Assembly (NCBI GenBank): GCA_020718275.1
Contig: DYSI01000022.1
Location: 1 to 33,798, forward strand
Length of the DNA: 33,798 nt
Origin: Draconibacterium orientale
GTDB taxonomy: Bacteria > Bacteroidota > Bacteroidia > Bacteroidales > UBA1556
Reading direction: 5' to 3'
The notes below the pieces were generated by a model. That model saw only the letters and a program-made list of their open reading frames with translations. It was not told the origin of the DNA and searched no databases. Made by a program: the position numbers and the translations under genes. Below, one piece after another: positions 9,039-19,500 of the stretch; positions within the stretch are counted from its first letter, which is position 1, and every line of letters begins with the position of its first letter.

Positions 9039-9854
9039 ATGCACCTTTACAAAAATACATTTTATAGTTTTATTTTACTATCCCTGCTTTTGGCTATTGG
9101 ATGCAAACCCATCGGCAGACCGAAGATCGAAAACCAAAGGCAGACAATCATCGCCATTACCAAAGCCCATGGAAGTGAAAGCTATCAACAGTATAAAAAT
9201 TGGATTCAAGCATCAAACCCCAATATACAAGTAATTGATTTATATGGTTTAACAATTGATAGCATTTCGTTTTTATTAAAAAACATTGATGGATTGATTA
9301 TTAGTGGAGGACCTGATATTAATCCAAATTTATATCATGAAGATTCCATTGCCTATCTGTGTGAAACGCCAGATAATTACCGCGATTCGATTGAGATGAT
9401 GAGTCTTCAATATAGCTTTTCACATCACATACCTATTTTAGGAATCTGTCGAGGGCATCAAATTATGAATGTTTTTTTTGGTGGAAGCTTATATGCTGAT
9501 ATTCCCACACAAGTTATAAATAACACTAACCATCGAAAAACGGATGGAATTGCCTACCACTCGATAAGCTTTTCACCAACAAGCGTTTTTAAAGAATGGA
9601 ATTTACAAGATTCCGTCGTGGTAAATTCCGCCCATCATCAAGCAGTAAAACGTTTGGGGGATTCCTTAGTTGCCATAGCATTTACCGACGACGGGCTGGT
9701 AGAAGCCTATCAATATGCAAATTATAAGCCTTTTCTTTTAGGTGTACAATTTCACCCAGAGCATATGCAAGGCCAAGCAATTTCCGATTCCATACGTTCA
9801 AAATTTATTGCTGCTGCAAACAAAACTTATCAACACAAAAGAAAAAATATATGA
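9039..9854 (+). CDS. Class I glutamine-amidotransferase-like / peptidase C26 (gamma-glutamyl hydrolase type) predicted lipoprotein
   Basis: Lipobox-like LLLAIGCKP; GLIISGGPDINP, PILGICRGHQIMNVFFGGSLYADI (nucleophile Cys), VQFHPEHMQ (His-Pro-Glu). Confidence 0.85.
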   Translation: MHLYKNTFYSFILLSLLLAIGCKPIGRPKIENQRQTIIAITKAHGSESYQQYKNWIQASNPNIQVIDLYGLTIDSISFLLKNIDGLIISGGPDINPNLYHEDSIAYLCETPDNYRDSIEMMSLQYSFSHHIPILGICRGHQIMNVFFGGSLYADIPTQVINNTNHRKTDGIAYHSISFSPTSVFKEWNLQDSVVVNSAHHQAVKRLGDSLVAIAFTDDGLVEAYQYANYKPFLLGVQFHPEHMQGQAISDSIRSKFIAAANKTYQHKRKNI

Positions 9855-11179
9855 CAAAATGGTCGCTTGCATACCAAATTCTGCGCGCCTTCGTGCGTTT
9901 TATTTTCAAAAGATTTTACAAAAAAGTAACTTCAATAGGACATGAAAACATTCCTATTCACAAACCAATTCTTTTTGCTGCGAATCATCAAAACGCATTA
10001 ATTGATCCATTAGCCATTATCTTCACCAATCCTAATCAGAGCGTTTTTTTAACTCGGGCAGACGTTTTTAACAATCCAATCTTACAAAAAATCTTTACTT
10101 TTCTTAAGATGCTCCCAGTTTATCGGATAAGAGATGGTGCCGATAGTTTAAAAAATAATGAGCGAATCTTCAATCAAAGTGTTGAAATATTGGAAGCCAG
10201 TATGTCGGTTGCGCTATTTCCTGAAGCAGCCCATACCGATAAGAGGCACCTAATGCCTCTAAAAAAAGCAGTTCCCAGAATTGCTTTTATGTCGGAAGAG
10301 AAAAATGATTTCAAATTGGATTTGCATATAGTTCCCGTCGGAATTTACTATGAAAATTATGAGCAATCAAACTCCACCCTCTTTGTAAATTATGGAAAAC
10401 CACTTCTATTGAAAAAGTATGAAGAGTTATATAAATCCAACAATCAAAAGGGATTTCAAGCATTGAAAGAAGATTTGGAAAATGCTATAATTCCGCTCAT
10501 CATCCATGTAAAAGACATGGAACATTACCCCTTTTATGAGTCAATACGGCTGTTTTTTCGTGAGAGAATGCGCCAAGCGCTCCAATTAAAAAACGATAGC
10601 CCAAAGAACAATTTCATTGCCGATCAGCAAACCATTGAAAAACTAGATCAGCATTTTCAAAATACCAATGAACATATTGAAACTTTAGAACAAGCGTTTA
10701 ATGCCCTTGAAACGAAAGCCAAAAAACTTGGCATTGATCTTTTTCGTCACAAAAGCCTTAACCTATTTCGACTAATCCTTTTGCTTTTAGTTTTTCTGAC
10801 TGGCCTACCAGTATTCATTTATGCGCTGATTAACAATTATTTGTATTATGCCTTAAGCATGAAGTTTATTCATAAAATTAAGGATCATCAGTTCTATTCA
10901 TCCTTTAAATTCGGATTAACTTTAGTGCTTGGACCGATAATGTATCTCATTCACACCCTAATATTTTACTTTATCACAGGAAATTTGACCTGGACTTTTC
11001 TATATTTAATTTCACTACCAACGACCGCCTATATTGCCAATAAATATCGATATGGATGGAAAACTTACTGGAAAGATATCACAGAATTTTCACAAAGTAT
11101 CGGTAATAAAGCAGAATATCAAATCTTTAAAGGAGAAAAGTCAGCATTTATGGAAAAGCTTGCGCAAAAACTACTTTAG
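9851..11179 (+). CDS. PlsC-type acyltransferase (1-acyl-glycerol-3-phosphate acyltransferase family) with C-terminal TM region
   Basis: ANHQNALIDPL (NHxxxxD motif), LPVYRIRDGADSLKNN, LFPEAAHTDK (FPEG-like), VGIYYENYEQSNSTLFVNYGKPL; hydrophobic C-terminal helices. ATGA overlap with the preceding gene. Confidence 0.88.
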   Translation: MTKWSLAYQILRAFVRFIFKRFYKKVTSIGHENIPIHKPILFAANHQNALIDPLAIIFTNPNQSVFLTRADVFNNPILQKIFTFLKMLPVYRIRDGADSLKNNERIFNQSVEILEASMSVALFPEAAHTDKRHLMPLKKAVPRIAFMSEEKNDFKLDLHIVPVGIYYENYEQSNSTLFVNYGKPLLLKKYEELYKSNNQKGFQALKEDLENAIIPLIIHVKDMEHYPFYESIRLFFRERMRQALQLKNDSPKNNFIADQQTIEKLDQHFQNTNEHIETLEQAFNALETKAKKLGIDLFRHKSLNLFRLILLLLVFLTGLPVFIYALINNYLYYALSMKFIHKIKDHQFYSSFKFGLTLVLGPIMYLIHTLIFYFITGNLTWTFLYLISLPTTAYIANKYRYGWKTYWKDITEFSQSIGNKAEYQIFKGEKSAFMEKLAQKLL

Positions 11180-12144
11180 CGTTTTTTGCGTCTTTTAATC
11201 TCTTCAGCATTAATACCTTTGATCTTTTCAGGCTTAGGTTCAGCCTTTGGAGCAGTAGGCTTTACAACTTTTTCGGGCTTAGCGGGGGGTGTAGATATAA
11301 GAGTAGGCTGGTTAACTGTATCAGGCAAAATTTGAAAAACACATCGGAAAGTAATCCAATCGGTAGGTTTATTAAAAAAAATATATCTAACGTCTCCGAT
11401 TCCATATTCCTCATGAAAATTAAAGCCTGTCGTCACCATATCACCATCTAAATATTCAGCGGCATTTTCGCTTTCATAAAAGAATTGGCCTTTACTTTTG
11501 AGAGGGTACGCAGCAACGACATTATGTAAAGCTTCACTGGTCATGGATTCCTCTAGTTTGCCAATATTATCGTAAAAGGTAGACATCGCCAACTCCCACT
11601 CTTTGCGCTTAGCTGAACGATATTTAAAGTTTATCGGATATTTCTTTCGCTGCTTGAGCGTTTTACATTCAACCGCATACTTTAAACGAACCTTATCGGT
11701 ACGCCACCGACAAAACTCAAAAATCTGATAATAGTTTACGTTGACAATTGGAAAATTGTAATATTTTGAACTAAGTAAATAATAATCAACATTATATATT
11801 TTTTTATCACTGGATACAACTTGCCACGAGCGAGTCAACATACGTTCGTAAAAATTACTATCCATTGGTAATGAATCATATAAGTGATAAGCTATTTCGG
11901 GTGACAGATTATAAATTGGCAATTCTTGAATCGAGACGTGAAGTTTAGGGGTATAAGAACGACGAATATCCGACAGGAACTCCAAATAATCCATCACACG
12001 AATTGGTTGTTGATCAATAAACAAGCTATCTGCCAAGAAAATAGTACCGGGAGGCGCCACTTTATAAATATCACCTTTAGGCTTAACGGCCATGAGCAGC
12101 AAGCTTAAAATAGATAAAAATATAAACGTCTTAATTTTCAACAA
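11176..12144 (-). CDS. Degenerate formylglycine-generating enzyme (FGE/SUMF1)-like domain protein, exported
   Basis: Signal peptide; FLADSLFIDQQPIRVMDYLEFL, FPIVNVNYYQIFEFCRWRTDK, FKYRSAKRKEWELAMS, ENAAEYLDGDMV, ITFRCVFQI follow the order of SUMF1-domain blocks (PVVNVSWxDAxxYCxW..., RLPTEAEWEYA, NVxEW, GFRCV). Confidence 0.6.
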   Translation of the reverse strand: MLKIKTFIFLSILSLLLMAVKPKGDIYKVAPPGTIFLADSLFIDQQPIRVMDYLEFLSDIRRSYTPKLHVSIQELPIYNLSPEIAYHLYDSLPMDSNFYERMLTRSWQVVSSDKKIYNVDYYLLSSKYYNFPIVNVNYYQIFEFCRWRTDKVRLKYAVECKTLKQRKKYPINFKYRSAKRKEWELAMSTFYDNIGKLEESMTSEALHNVVAAYPLKSKGQFFYESENAAEYLDGDMVTTGFNFHEEYGIGDVRYIFFNKPTDWITFRCVFQILPDTVNQPTLISTPPAKPEKVVKPTAPKAEPKPEKIKGINAEEIKRRKKR

Positions 12145-12259
12145 CTTACAAACATTTTTAAGATGGATACGCTTTTACGCACATTTTTATAAAAGGTTTG
12201 AAAGCAGTCGTAAAGACGCTAAAAAAAAGCTTAATTTTGTGGCTTAATACCCTAAAAAC

Positions 12260-12997
12260 GTGAAAAAACACATTCCTAACCTTATCACTTTGATGAACCT
12301 CCTATGCGGCGTGGCTGGCATTGTATCCGCGATGAATGGCTATTGGCAAGCTGCATTTTGGTTTATGATTTCCGGTGCCATTTTCGATTTCTTTGATGGA
12401 TTCGTTGCGCGATTACTTGGTGTTTCAGGCTCACTTGGCAAAGAGTTAGATTCCCTTTCAGATGTCGTAACTTTTGGCGTTTTACCAGCCATCATGTTGT
12501 ACAAAGTATTGTTGAGTAGCGACTTATCCTATCCATATTTTGAGATAGCTAATGTGAGAGTCACACCCCTAATCGCTTTTATGATAGCAGCATTTAGTTC
12601 CTTACGCTTAGCAAAATTCAATATTGATGAGCGACAAAGCAGTAGTTTCATCGGCTTACCAACGCCAGCCAATGCATTATTTATAGGCGCGCTTTCGTTT
12701 GCATCGCATGATCTTTGCCATTGCTCAACAATTCATAAAGTGATAGCCAGCCCCTATTTTTTGATTCCACTCACGCTGATATTATCCTATTTATTAGTGG
12801 CCGAGATCCCGCTATTTGCCATGAAATTTAAAAACTATAAATGGCAAGGAAATCAGATTAGGTATATTTTTATACTCTTAAGTGTCACCCTTTTATTAAT
12901 ATTTTATCAATGGTTTTATATGGCCATTCTCATCATAATACCCATGTATATTCTGATGTCGATTATAAACAATCGATTGCAAAAAACAACTAGTTAG
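12260..12997 (+). CDS. pssA: CDP-diacylglycerol--serine O-phosphatidyltransferase (GTG start)
   Basis: MKKHIPNLITLMNLLCGVAGIV and the CDP-alcohol phosphotransferase motif in SGAIFDFFDGFVARLLGVSGSLGKELDSLSDVVTFGVLPA (DG..AR...G..D...D). Confidence 0.93.
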   Translation: MKKHIPNLITLMNLLCGVAGIVSAMNGYWQAAFWFMISGAIFDFFDGFVARLLGVSGSLGKELDSLSDVVTFGVLPAIMLYKVLLSSDLSYPYFEIANVRVTPLIAFMIAAFSSLRLAKFNIDERQSSSFIGLPTPANALFIGALSFASHDLCHCSTIHKVIASPYFLIPLTLILSYLLVAEIPLFAMKFKNYKWQGNQIRYIFILLSVTLLLIFYQWFYMAILIIIPMYILMSIINNRLQKTTS

Positions 12998-12999
12998 GA

Positions 13000-13740
13000 A
13001 TGATTAGAGGCAAAAAAGTCGTGGTGGTGATGCCAGCCTATAATGCAGCTGCCACCTTATCATCAACCTATCACGAAATTCCCAAAGACATCGTTGATGA
13101 TGTAGTTTTGGTTGATGATGCAAGTTATGACAACACTTGGGAGATAGCTCAAAAACTAGGTATAAAACATCGCATACAGCATAATGTAAATATGGGTTAT
13201 GGTGGCAATCAAAAAACATGTTATCAAAAAGCATTAAGTCTAGACGCAGATATTATCATCATGCTGCATCCTGATTATCAGTATACTCCAAAACTAATCC
13301 CAGCTATGGTTGAACTTATTTCATCTGGATTGTATCCAGTGGTACTTGCTAGTAGGATTTTGGGGAAAGGAGCGCTAACTGGCGGAATGCCAATTTATAA
13401 GTATATAGCAAACCGATTATTAAGTGCATTTCAAAATTTGCTGATGAATCAGAAACTCTCAGAGTACCACACTGGATACCGAGCATACAGTGCTGAGGTT
13501 CTGCGAGTAATAAATTTTGAAGTAAATTCTAATGACTTTGTTTTTGACAATCAAATAATTGCTCAAATATTCAATAAAGGGTATGAAATAGCCGAAATTA
13601 CTTGCCCTACTCGTTACGACAACGCAAGTTCATCTATTGGGTTAAAACGTAGTATTTCCTATGGATTTGGGGTATTGAAAACAAGTTTTCAATATCTGTT
13701 TCACCAAAAAGGGTGGCGGAAGTTTAGAATATTTGAATAA
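13000..13740 (+). CDS. Glycosyltransferase family 2 (dolichyl-phosphate mannosyltransferase-like)
   Basis: VVVVMPAYNAAATL, VVLVDDASYDNT, NMGYGGNQKTCYQKAL, DADIIIMLHPDYQYTP; starts 2 nt after the pssA ORF end. Confidence 0.9.
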   Translation: MIRGKKVVVVMPAYNAAATLSSTYHEIPKDIVDDVVLVDDASYDNTWEIAQKLGIKHRIQHNVNMGYGGNQKTCYQKALSLDADIIIMLHPDYQYTPKLIPAMVELISSGLYPVVLASRILGKGALTGGMPIYKYIANRLLSAFQNLLMNQKLSEYHTGYRAYSAEVLRVINFEVNSNDFVFDNQIIAQIFNKGYEIAEITCPTRYDNASSSIGLKRSISYGFGVLKTSFQYLFHQKGWRKFRIFE

Positions 13741-13782
13741 TATAATCTATTAATTTACAATATTTTACCACACTATCAATCA

Positions 13783-16257
13783 TTACATTTCACCACCACC
13801 TTCTTCCCGTTTCTCCTCCATGCCATTGCGTTTTTCCTTGGTATAATTATTTATTTTATAACTAAGGGTTAAGTTGATTTGAGGGCCTTGGCGATTGAAT
13901 TGGTTGTGATTATTAAAGGAAGAAGAATATGTATAAAACTCATGCCTACCGGTATTAAAAATATCTTTCACATTTAAAGTAGCAGTCAATTTACGATCAA
14001 AAAAGTCGTAACGCAAAGCAGTATTAAGCATATAAAATTCAGCCATCTCGCCTTGAGCAGTCACCGAAGGAGCTCTATACATGCCATTTAACTGAAAGCG
14101 CATGAGCGAGGTAATCATAAAGTTTAGATCCGCTCTAAAGTCATAATTGTAATTGGATTGATCCACAGCACCACTATAAAGATTACCCAACAAATGGTAA
14201 TAATAATAATTACCACTTAAATTCATACGAAACCATTTAGTAAACTGGAGATTAGCCATCAATTCAAGTCCCAATGAATAATCGCGATCCATGTTTGCAA
14301 AGGACATATACGTAATATTATTTTCATCCATTTGCTGCAAGCGAGAGATTTTGTTTTTGGTAGAACGGTAATATGCTTCAAGAGAAACAAAAGAATTTTT
14401 CAATGTTTTCTGATAGCTAAGTTCAATATTATCAGTATATTCATCTTCGAGAGCAGGATTTCCGACTCGGATAAAATTACTAGAAATAAACATTGGATTT
14501 GGGTTTAACTCACCACCATCGGGGCGATCGACTCTGCGACTATAACTAGCTAATATTGAATTAGACTCTCCAATTTTTTGAGATAAATGAATGGTAGGAA
14601 AAAAATCGAAGCGGTTAATGACATAATTCTCCCCTCCATCCAATTCCTCAATCGAACGGTAGGTATATTCTCCCCTCATTCCTAATTGGTATCCTGTTTT
14701 GCGAAACACTCCACTATAGGTAAGGTAACCTGCGTGAATATCCCGATCAAAAGCTATCCTATTTCCTTGATTGGCATTAGTTAACCAGGTATCAGAAAGC
14801 GTGTCAAAGGAGGTAAAAACAAAATTATTTTCTTCACGATAAATACGAGATTGCAGTCCCGCTTCTAATTTTCTTTCACGACTAAGCGTTCGTGTATAGT
14901 CGGCTTTCAATCTCAAATCCGAATTTACTTCTTCCTCAGTAGTATGATACCAATCGTCGATTGGGCCATAATTAGTAAAACTTGCATCCGAGAGATTCTC
15001 TTTTTGATCTTCAACATCATTATCAGTATCCTTACTATAAAAGGCTGTTGCTTCCAGCTTCTCCCCTTCCCGTTTGAAAAGGTGCTGCCATGTTAGATTC
15101 CCGCTATAAAACTCACCCTCATTACTTGAAACACTTTGACTGATGGTAAATAGTTGGTAAGTGGTAGGATTTGTTCGTTCGTAAATATTGCCTGTAAAAT
15201 TCTTTAATCCAGTTTTAAGGCCATAAGCACCTTCTAAAGAGATCGTATTTTTAGCGTTTAAATAATAGTCAATTCCAGCCTTAGCAGTATAGTTGGAACG
15301 TCCTCGCATCCTACTAATTTCGGAGGTACGCAACATATTCGTATCTGAGGCAAAATTTATCAAATCAGAACCACTAGTTCCAGGCATACGTCCTTTTTGG
15401 GCATCTAAACCAACGAAATAATTGATTTTATCTTTTCTATAGTTAAGTACCGAATTCACTCCATAAGTTCCAAAACTGCCATAAGAAGCTTCGACAAAGC
15501 CATTAAAACCATTAGAAACATTATCTTTCAGGATAACATTGATAATACCACTCATCCCATCAGGGTCATATTTTGCCGATGGATTAGTGATGATTTCGAT
15601 ATTTTTAATCATGGCAGTAGGAATCTGCTGAAGCGCATCACCGCCAGATAATGGAGAAGGTTTTCCATTAATCATTACCACAAAATTAGAGCTCCCGCGC
15701 AGCGCCACGTTCCCTTCAATATCAACAGAAACAGAAGGTACATTTTCCAGCGCATCTACTGCACTTCCGCCACTTGCGCCTAAATCGCGTTCAACATTAA
15801 CAACTTTTCGATCAATCTTATATTCAACATAGGATTGATTTCCAATCACTTCAACGCCTTCTAATTTAACAACCGCTTGGTTTAATTTAATTATCCCCAA
15901 TCGCGCCATTGGCATTTTATCGGTAATTTGTATTTCTGATTTTTTAAATCGATCATAGCCCATAAAACTAATCTCAATGGAGTAATTCCCATTTGGAGTT
16001 TCAATAAAAAAACGGCCATCTTCGGAGGATATGCTTCCACCAACCAATTTAGAATCGCTCAGATTATACAAAGCAACACTTGCATAAGGAATAGGCTTAT
16101 TGGTTTGAGCGTCGATTAATTTACCACCCACCCCAGGTTTACTAGGCATTTGATTTGCTACTTGACCTTGTCCAGCCCCACCGCCAGGACGCTGGCTATA
16201 CAAGAAATTCAGATTAAACACAAGAACTAGAAGCAAGATAATTTTGAGATAATTCAT
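13783..16257 (-). CDS. Outer membrane beta-barrel / TonB-dependent receptor with carboxypeptidase-regulatory-like N-domain
   Basis: Start at 16257 (MNYLKIILLLVLVFNLNFLYSQ signal peptide) preferred over 16341. CarboxypepD_reg-like GGKLIDAQTNKPIPYASVALYNLSD...GRFFIETPNGNYSIEISFMGY; plug LENVPSVSVDIEGNVALRGSSNFVVMINGKPSPLSGGDALQQIPTAMIKNIEIITNPSAKYDPDGMSGIINVILK. Confidence 0.9.
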   Translation of the reverse strand: MNYLKIILLLVLVFNLNFLYSQRPGGGAGQGQVANQMPSKPGVGGKLIDAQTNKPIPYASVALYNLSDSKLVGGSISSEDGRFFIETPNGNYSIEISFMGYDRFKKSEIQITDKMPMARLGIIKLNQAVVKLEGVEVIGNQSYVEYKIDRKVVNVERDLGASGGSAVDALENVPSVSVDIEGNVALRGSSNFVVMINGKPSPLSGGDALQQIPTAMIKNIEIITNPSAKYDPDGMSGIINVILKDNVSNGFNGFVEASYGSFGTYGVNSVLNYRKDKINYFVGLDAQKGRMPGTSGSDLINFASDTNMLRTSEISRMRGRSNYTAKAGIDYYLNAKNTISLEGAYGLKTGLKNFTGNIYERTNPTTYQLFTISQSVSSNEGEFYSGNLTWQHLFKREGEKLEATAFYSKDTDNDVEDQKENLSDASFTNYGPIDDWYHTTEEEVNSDLRLKADYTRTLSRERKLEAGLQSRIYREENNFVFTSFDTLSDTWLTNANQGNRIAFDRDIHAGYLTYSGVFRKTGYQLGMRGEYTYRSIEELDGGENYVINRFDFFPTIHLSQKIGESNSILASYSRRVDRPDGGELNPNPMFISSNFIRVGNPALEDEYTDNIELSYQKTLKNSFVSLEAYYRSTKNKISRLQQMDENNITYMSFANMDRDYSLGLELMANLQFTKWFRMNLSGNYYYYHLLGNLYSGAVDQSNYNYDFRADLNFMITSLMRFQLNGMYRAPSVTAQGEMAEFYMLNTALRYDFFDRKLTATLNVKDIFNTGRHEFYTYSSSFNNHNQFNRQGPQINLTLSYKINNYTKEKRNGMEEKREEGGGEM

Positions 16258-16530
16258 TAGTATTGTATTAATTTTTATGATTGAATTTTGTTTTTCAATT
16301 CCATATTCAACTGAACCATAAAATAAAAACAGCGAAGTCAATTCTATTGAACGCGATAATAATTTTCAAGAAATTACGCTAGTTCATTCAAAACTAAAAT
16401 CATGAATTAATAAAATCATAATTAGCTTGGCTGGTATGAATTAATAGAAATAGAAGTATGAAACTTAAGGTAGAATGAACGAACCCACTTAAGACAAAGA
16501 ATTCGTGAAAAACTTGCGCGATGATCTAAA

Positions 16531-16572
16531 AAAAAAAACTGTCATTTAGTTATAATAAATGACAGTTTTTAA
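16531..16572 (-). terminator. Terminator hairpin downstream of secDF
   Basis: AAAACTGTCATTTA / TAAATGACAGTTTT long stem with flanking A-run (U-run on minus strand). Confidence 0.8.
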
Positions 16573-16589
16573 AGCTTTTAAATTGGGTG

Positions 16590-19500
16590 CTATTTTCTCT
16601 TAACTACTTTATCTGCTTCAGAGGCATTTTCGTTTTTCTTCATGACTTCGTAAGCAAATGGGCTAGCAATAAAGACAGAAGAATAAGTTCCAACTACAAT
16701 ACCAACCGTTAAGGCAAAAACAAAGCCTCTGATAACTTCACTACCGAAAATAAAAATTGCTAAAAGAACTACGATGGTTGTACCAGCAGTATTAACGGTA
16801 CGAGCTAAGGTAGAGTTGATGGCATTATTCATATTTTCCTTAATAGAACGCTTAGGAAACAACCCTCTATACTCTCTAATACGGTCAAAGATAATTACAG
16901 TATCGTTAATTGAGTAACCAATAATGGTTAAGATAGCGGCGATAAATGCTTGATCAACTTCAAGATTAAATGGTAGAATTCCACTAAAAATAGAGTAGAG
17001 TGAAACAACGATAAAGGCATCATGTACCAAAGCAATCAAACCGCCTAAACCAAATTGCCATCCTTTAAACCTCAACAATATGTACAAGAAGATGATTATA
17101 AAAGCAAAGAACATGGCGCCATAAGCTTCGTACATCAAGTCATCAGAAATAGTTGGATCCACTTTTTGAGAACTCATCATTCCAACATCTTTTGTTTCGC
17201 TAGAAGAGCTATAAGTAACATAATCAATAGGTGTTTTATAGAAAGATTTAACTCCCTCATAAACAGCACGGTCTACTGTTGAATCCGCAGCAATCTCTTT
17301 ATCCTCAATGAGGTATTTAGTGGTAATTTTAACCTGAGAATTTGGTCCGAAAGTCTTAACCTCAGGTCTCATTGCATTTCCATTTTTATCCACAAATTGC
17401 ATTTGAAGCGTCTCCGCTAGTTTTACCGTATTAACATCCTGATCGAAACGAACTACATAAGTACGTCCTCCAGAAAAGTCGACCCCATAGTTCAAACCTT
17501 TGAAGATTAAACTTCCAAGACCAATAATAATAATCACTCCTGAGATTAAGTAAGCTTTTTTACGCATACCTACAAAGTCCACTTTTGTATTTTGTAAGAA
17601 GTTTTCGGTAAATTTAGTATAAAAAGCGATGGGTTTATTCCGATCAAGTAACCAAGCAAAAGAAAGTCTAGAGATAAAAATTGCAGAAAACAAAGAGGTG
17701 ATAATACCAATCATTAAAGTAGTAGCAAAACCCTGCACAGGTCCAGATCCAAAAACAAAGAGTACTATAGCAGTTAAAAAGGTAGTCACATTACCATCGA
17801 TAATGGCTGAGTAGGCATGATGATAACCATCACTTATAGCAAGTCGAATGCCTTTTCCAGCTCTAACCTCTTCTTTAATCCTTTCATAAATAATTACGTT
17901 AGCATCTACAGCCATACCCATGGTTAACACGATACCAGCAATACCAGGAAGGGTGAGCACCGCTTGCAGGGAAGCAAGAACACCAAATAAGAAGAATAAG
18001 TTAGCCACCAGCGCAAGGTCGGCAATTAAACCGGCAGTACTATAAAACAATGCCATGTATATTAGTACCAGAATAAAGGCTGCAATAAAGGATAACAATC
18101 CTGCATTAATTGCTTCTTTTCCTAAAGAAGGACCGACAATTGCTTCTTCAATAATACGTGCAGGAACAGGAAGTTTACCACTCTTCAACACATTGGCTAA
18201 ATCTTGAGCCTCTTCAATGGTGAAATCGCCTGTAATTTGAGAGTTACCACCATCAATTTCGGATTGAACCGTTGGAGCAGAATACACATAATTATCAAGA
18301 ACAATGGCTATTGATTTCTTAAGATTATCGTGTGTCAGATTTTTCCAAATATGCGCCCCTTCGGAATTCATACTCATATTAACTTCCACGGTTCCACTTT
18401 GTGAATAGTCATTTCTAGCGTCAGTAATTACAGCGCCATCCAATGGTGGTTCACCATCGCGGGATTTTACTTGAATAACAAATAATTCGAGTGCATTAAC
18501 TTGTACTCCATTATTTTTCATGTATTTAGGAGGTTTTACACCCCAAATAAATTTAACATCACGTGGAAATAAAGCCTTTACTTGAGACAAAGCCAACATG
18601 GTATTTACGCGAGCTGTGTCACGTATTAAAGCAGTTCCTAAGATAGGACCATTTCCTGGATACCATTTTCCGTCGTTTGATTGACTAAAATTAGGCATAA
18701 AGTATTTGAAAAGACTGATAGCCTTATCATCCTTTGCTAATGTTTTAGTATCAGCACCATCAATATTCAATTCAGTATTAGGGGTATCTAGTTTAGTAGA
18801 ATCTGCTGGTGCAGTAGCACTATCCACTTTATCTGCCACCAATTCGCCATCGGCTGGAAGAATAGCATCAGGGTTAGTGATTGAATCTTTAGTATTGGTT
18901 GTAGGCTTAGCAGAGGAATAATATTTTGCGGTATATTCTTCAGCCTGGGTGAGGGCGTTAAAAATTTTAGGATCGTTAAAGTTATAGGTTTCCCAAAACT
19001 CGAGGCGGGCAGTAGATTGAAGCACTTTGCGCACACGACGAGGGTCTTTAACCCCTGGAAGCTCAACTAAAATACGACCATTTTGTAATTTCTGAATTTG
19101 AGGTTGTGCAACGCCAAATTGGTCAATACGTTTGCTTAAAATATCGAAAGTATTTGCAATAGCAGCATCTGACTGTTCACGTAAAACTTTCAGTACTTCC
19201 TCATCGGTAGCATTAGGAGCAACCAAATCTTTCAACTCAACGGTTGCATAAATCGAAGCTAAATTGACACCATTACTGTTTTTCTTCCAAGATTCGTAAA
19301 ACAAGGAAATAAAATCGCTTTGTGAATTTGCTTGAGCAATAACTGCTTCTTGAACTGATTTCTGAAATGCGGGGTCTTTTTTATTGTTACCAGCCATTGC
19401 CACTACTACGTCATTGACTGCCACTTCAAGAGTTACGTTCATCCCTCCTTTTAAGTCTAAACCGAGGTTTATTTCGCGTTCTTTACACTGTTTGTAGGTG

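Noticed and set aside
18706-19066. ORFs inside secDF (18706-18921 +, 18788-19066 -)
   Set aside because: Shadow ORFs within a confidently identified long gene.
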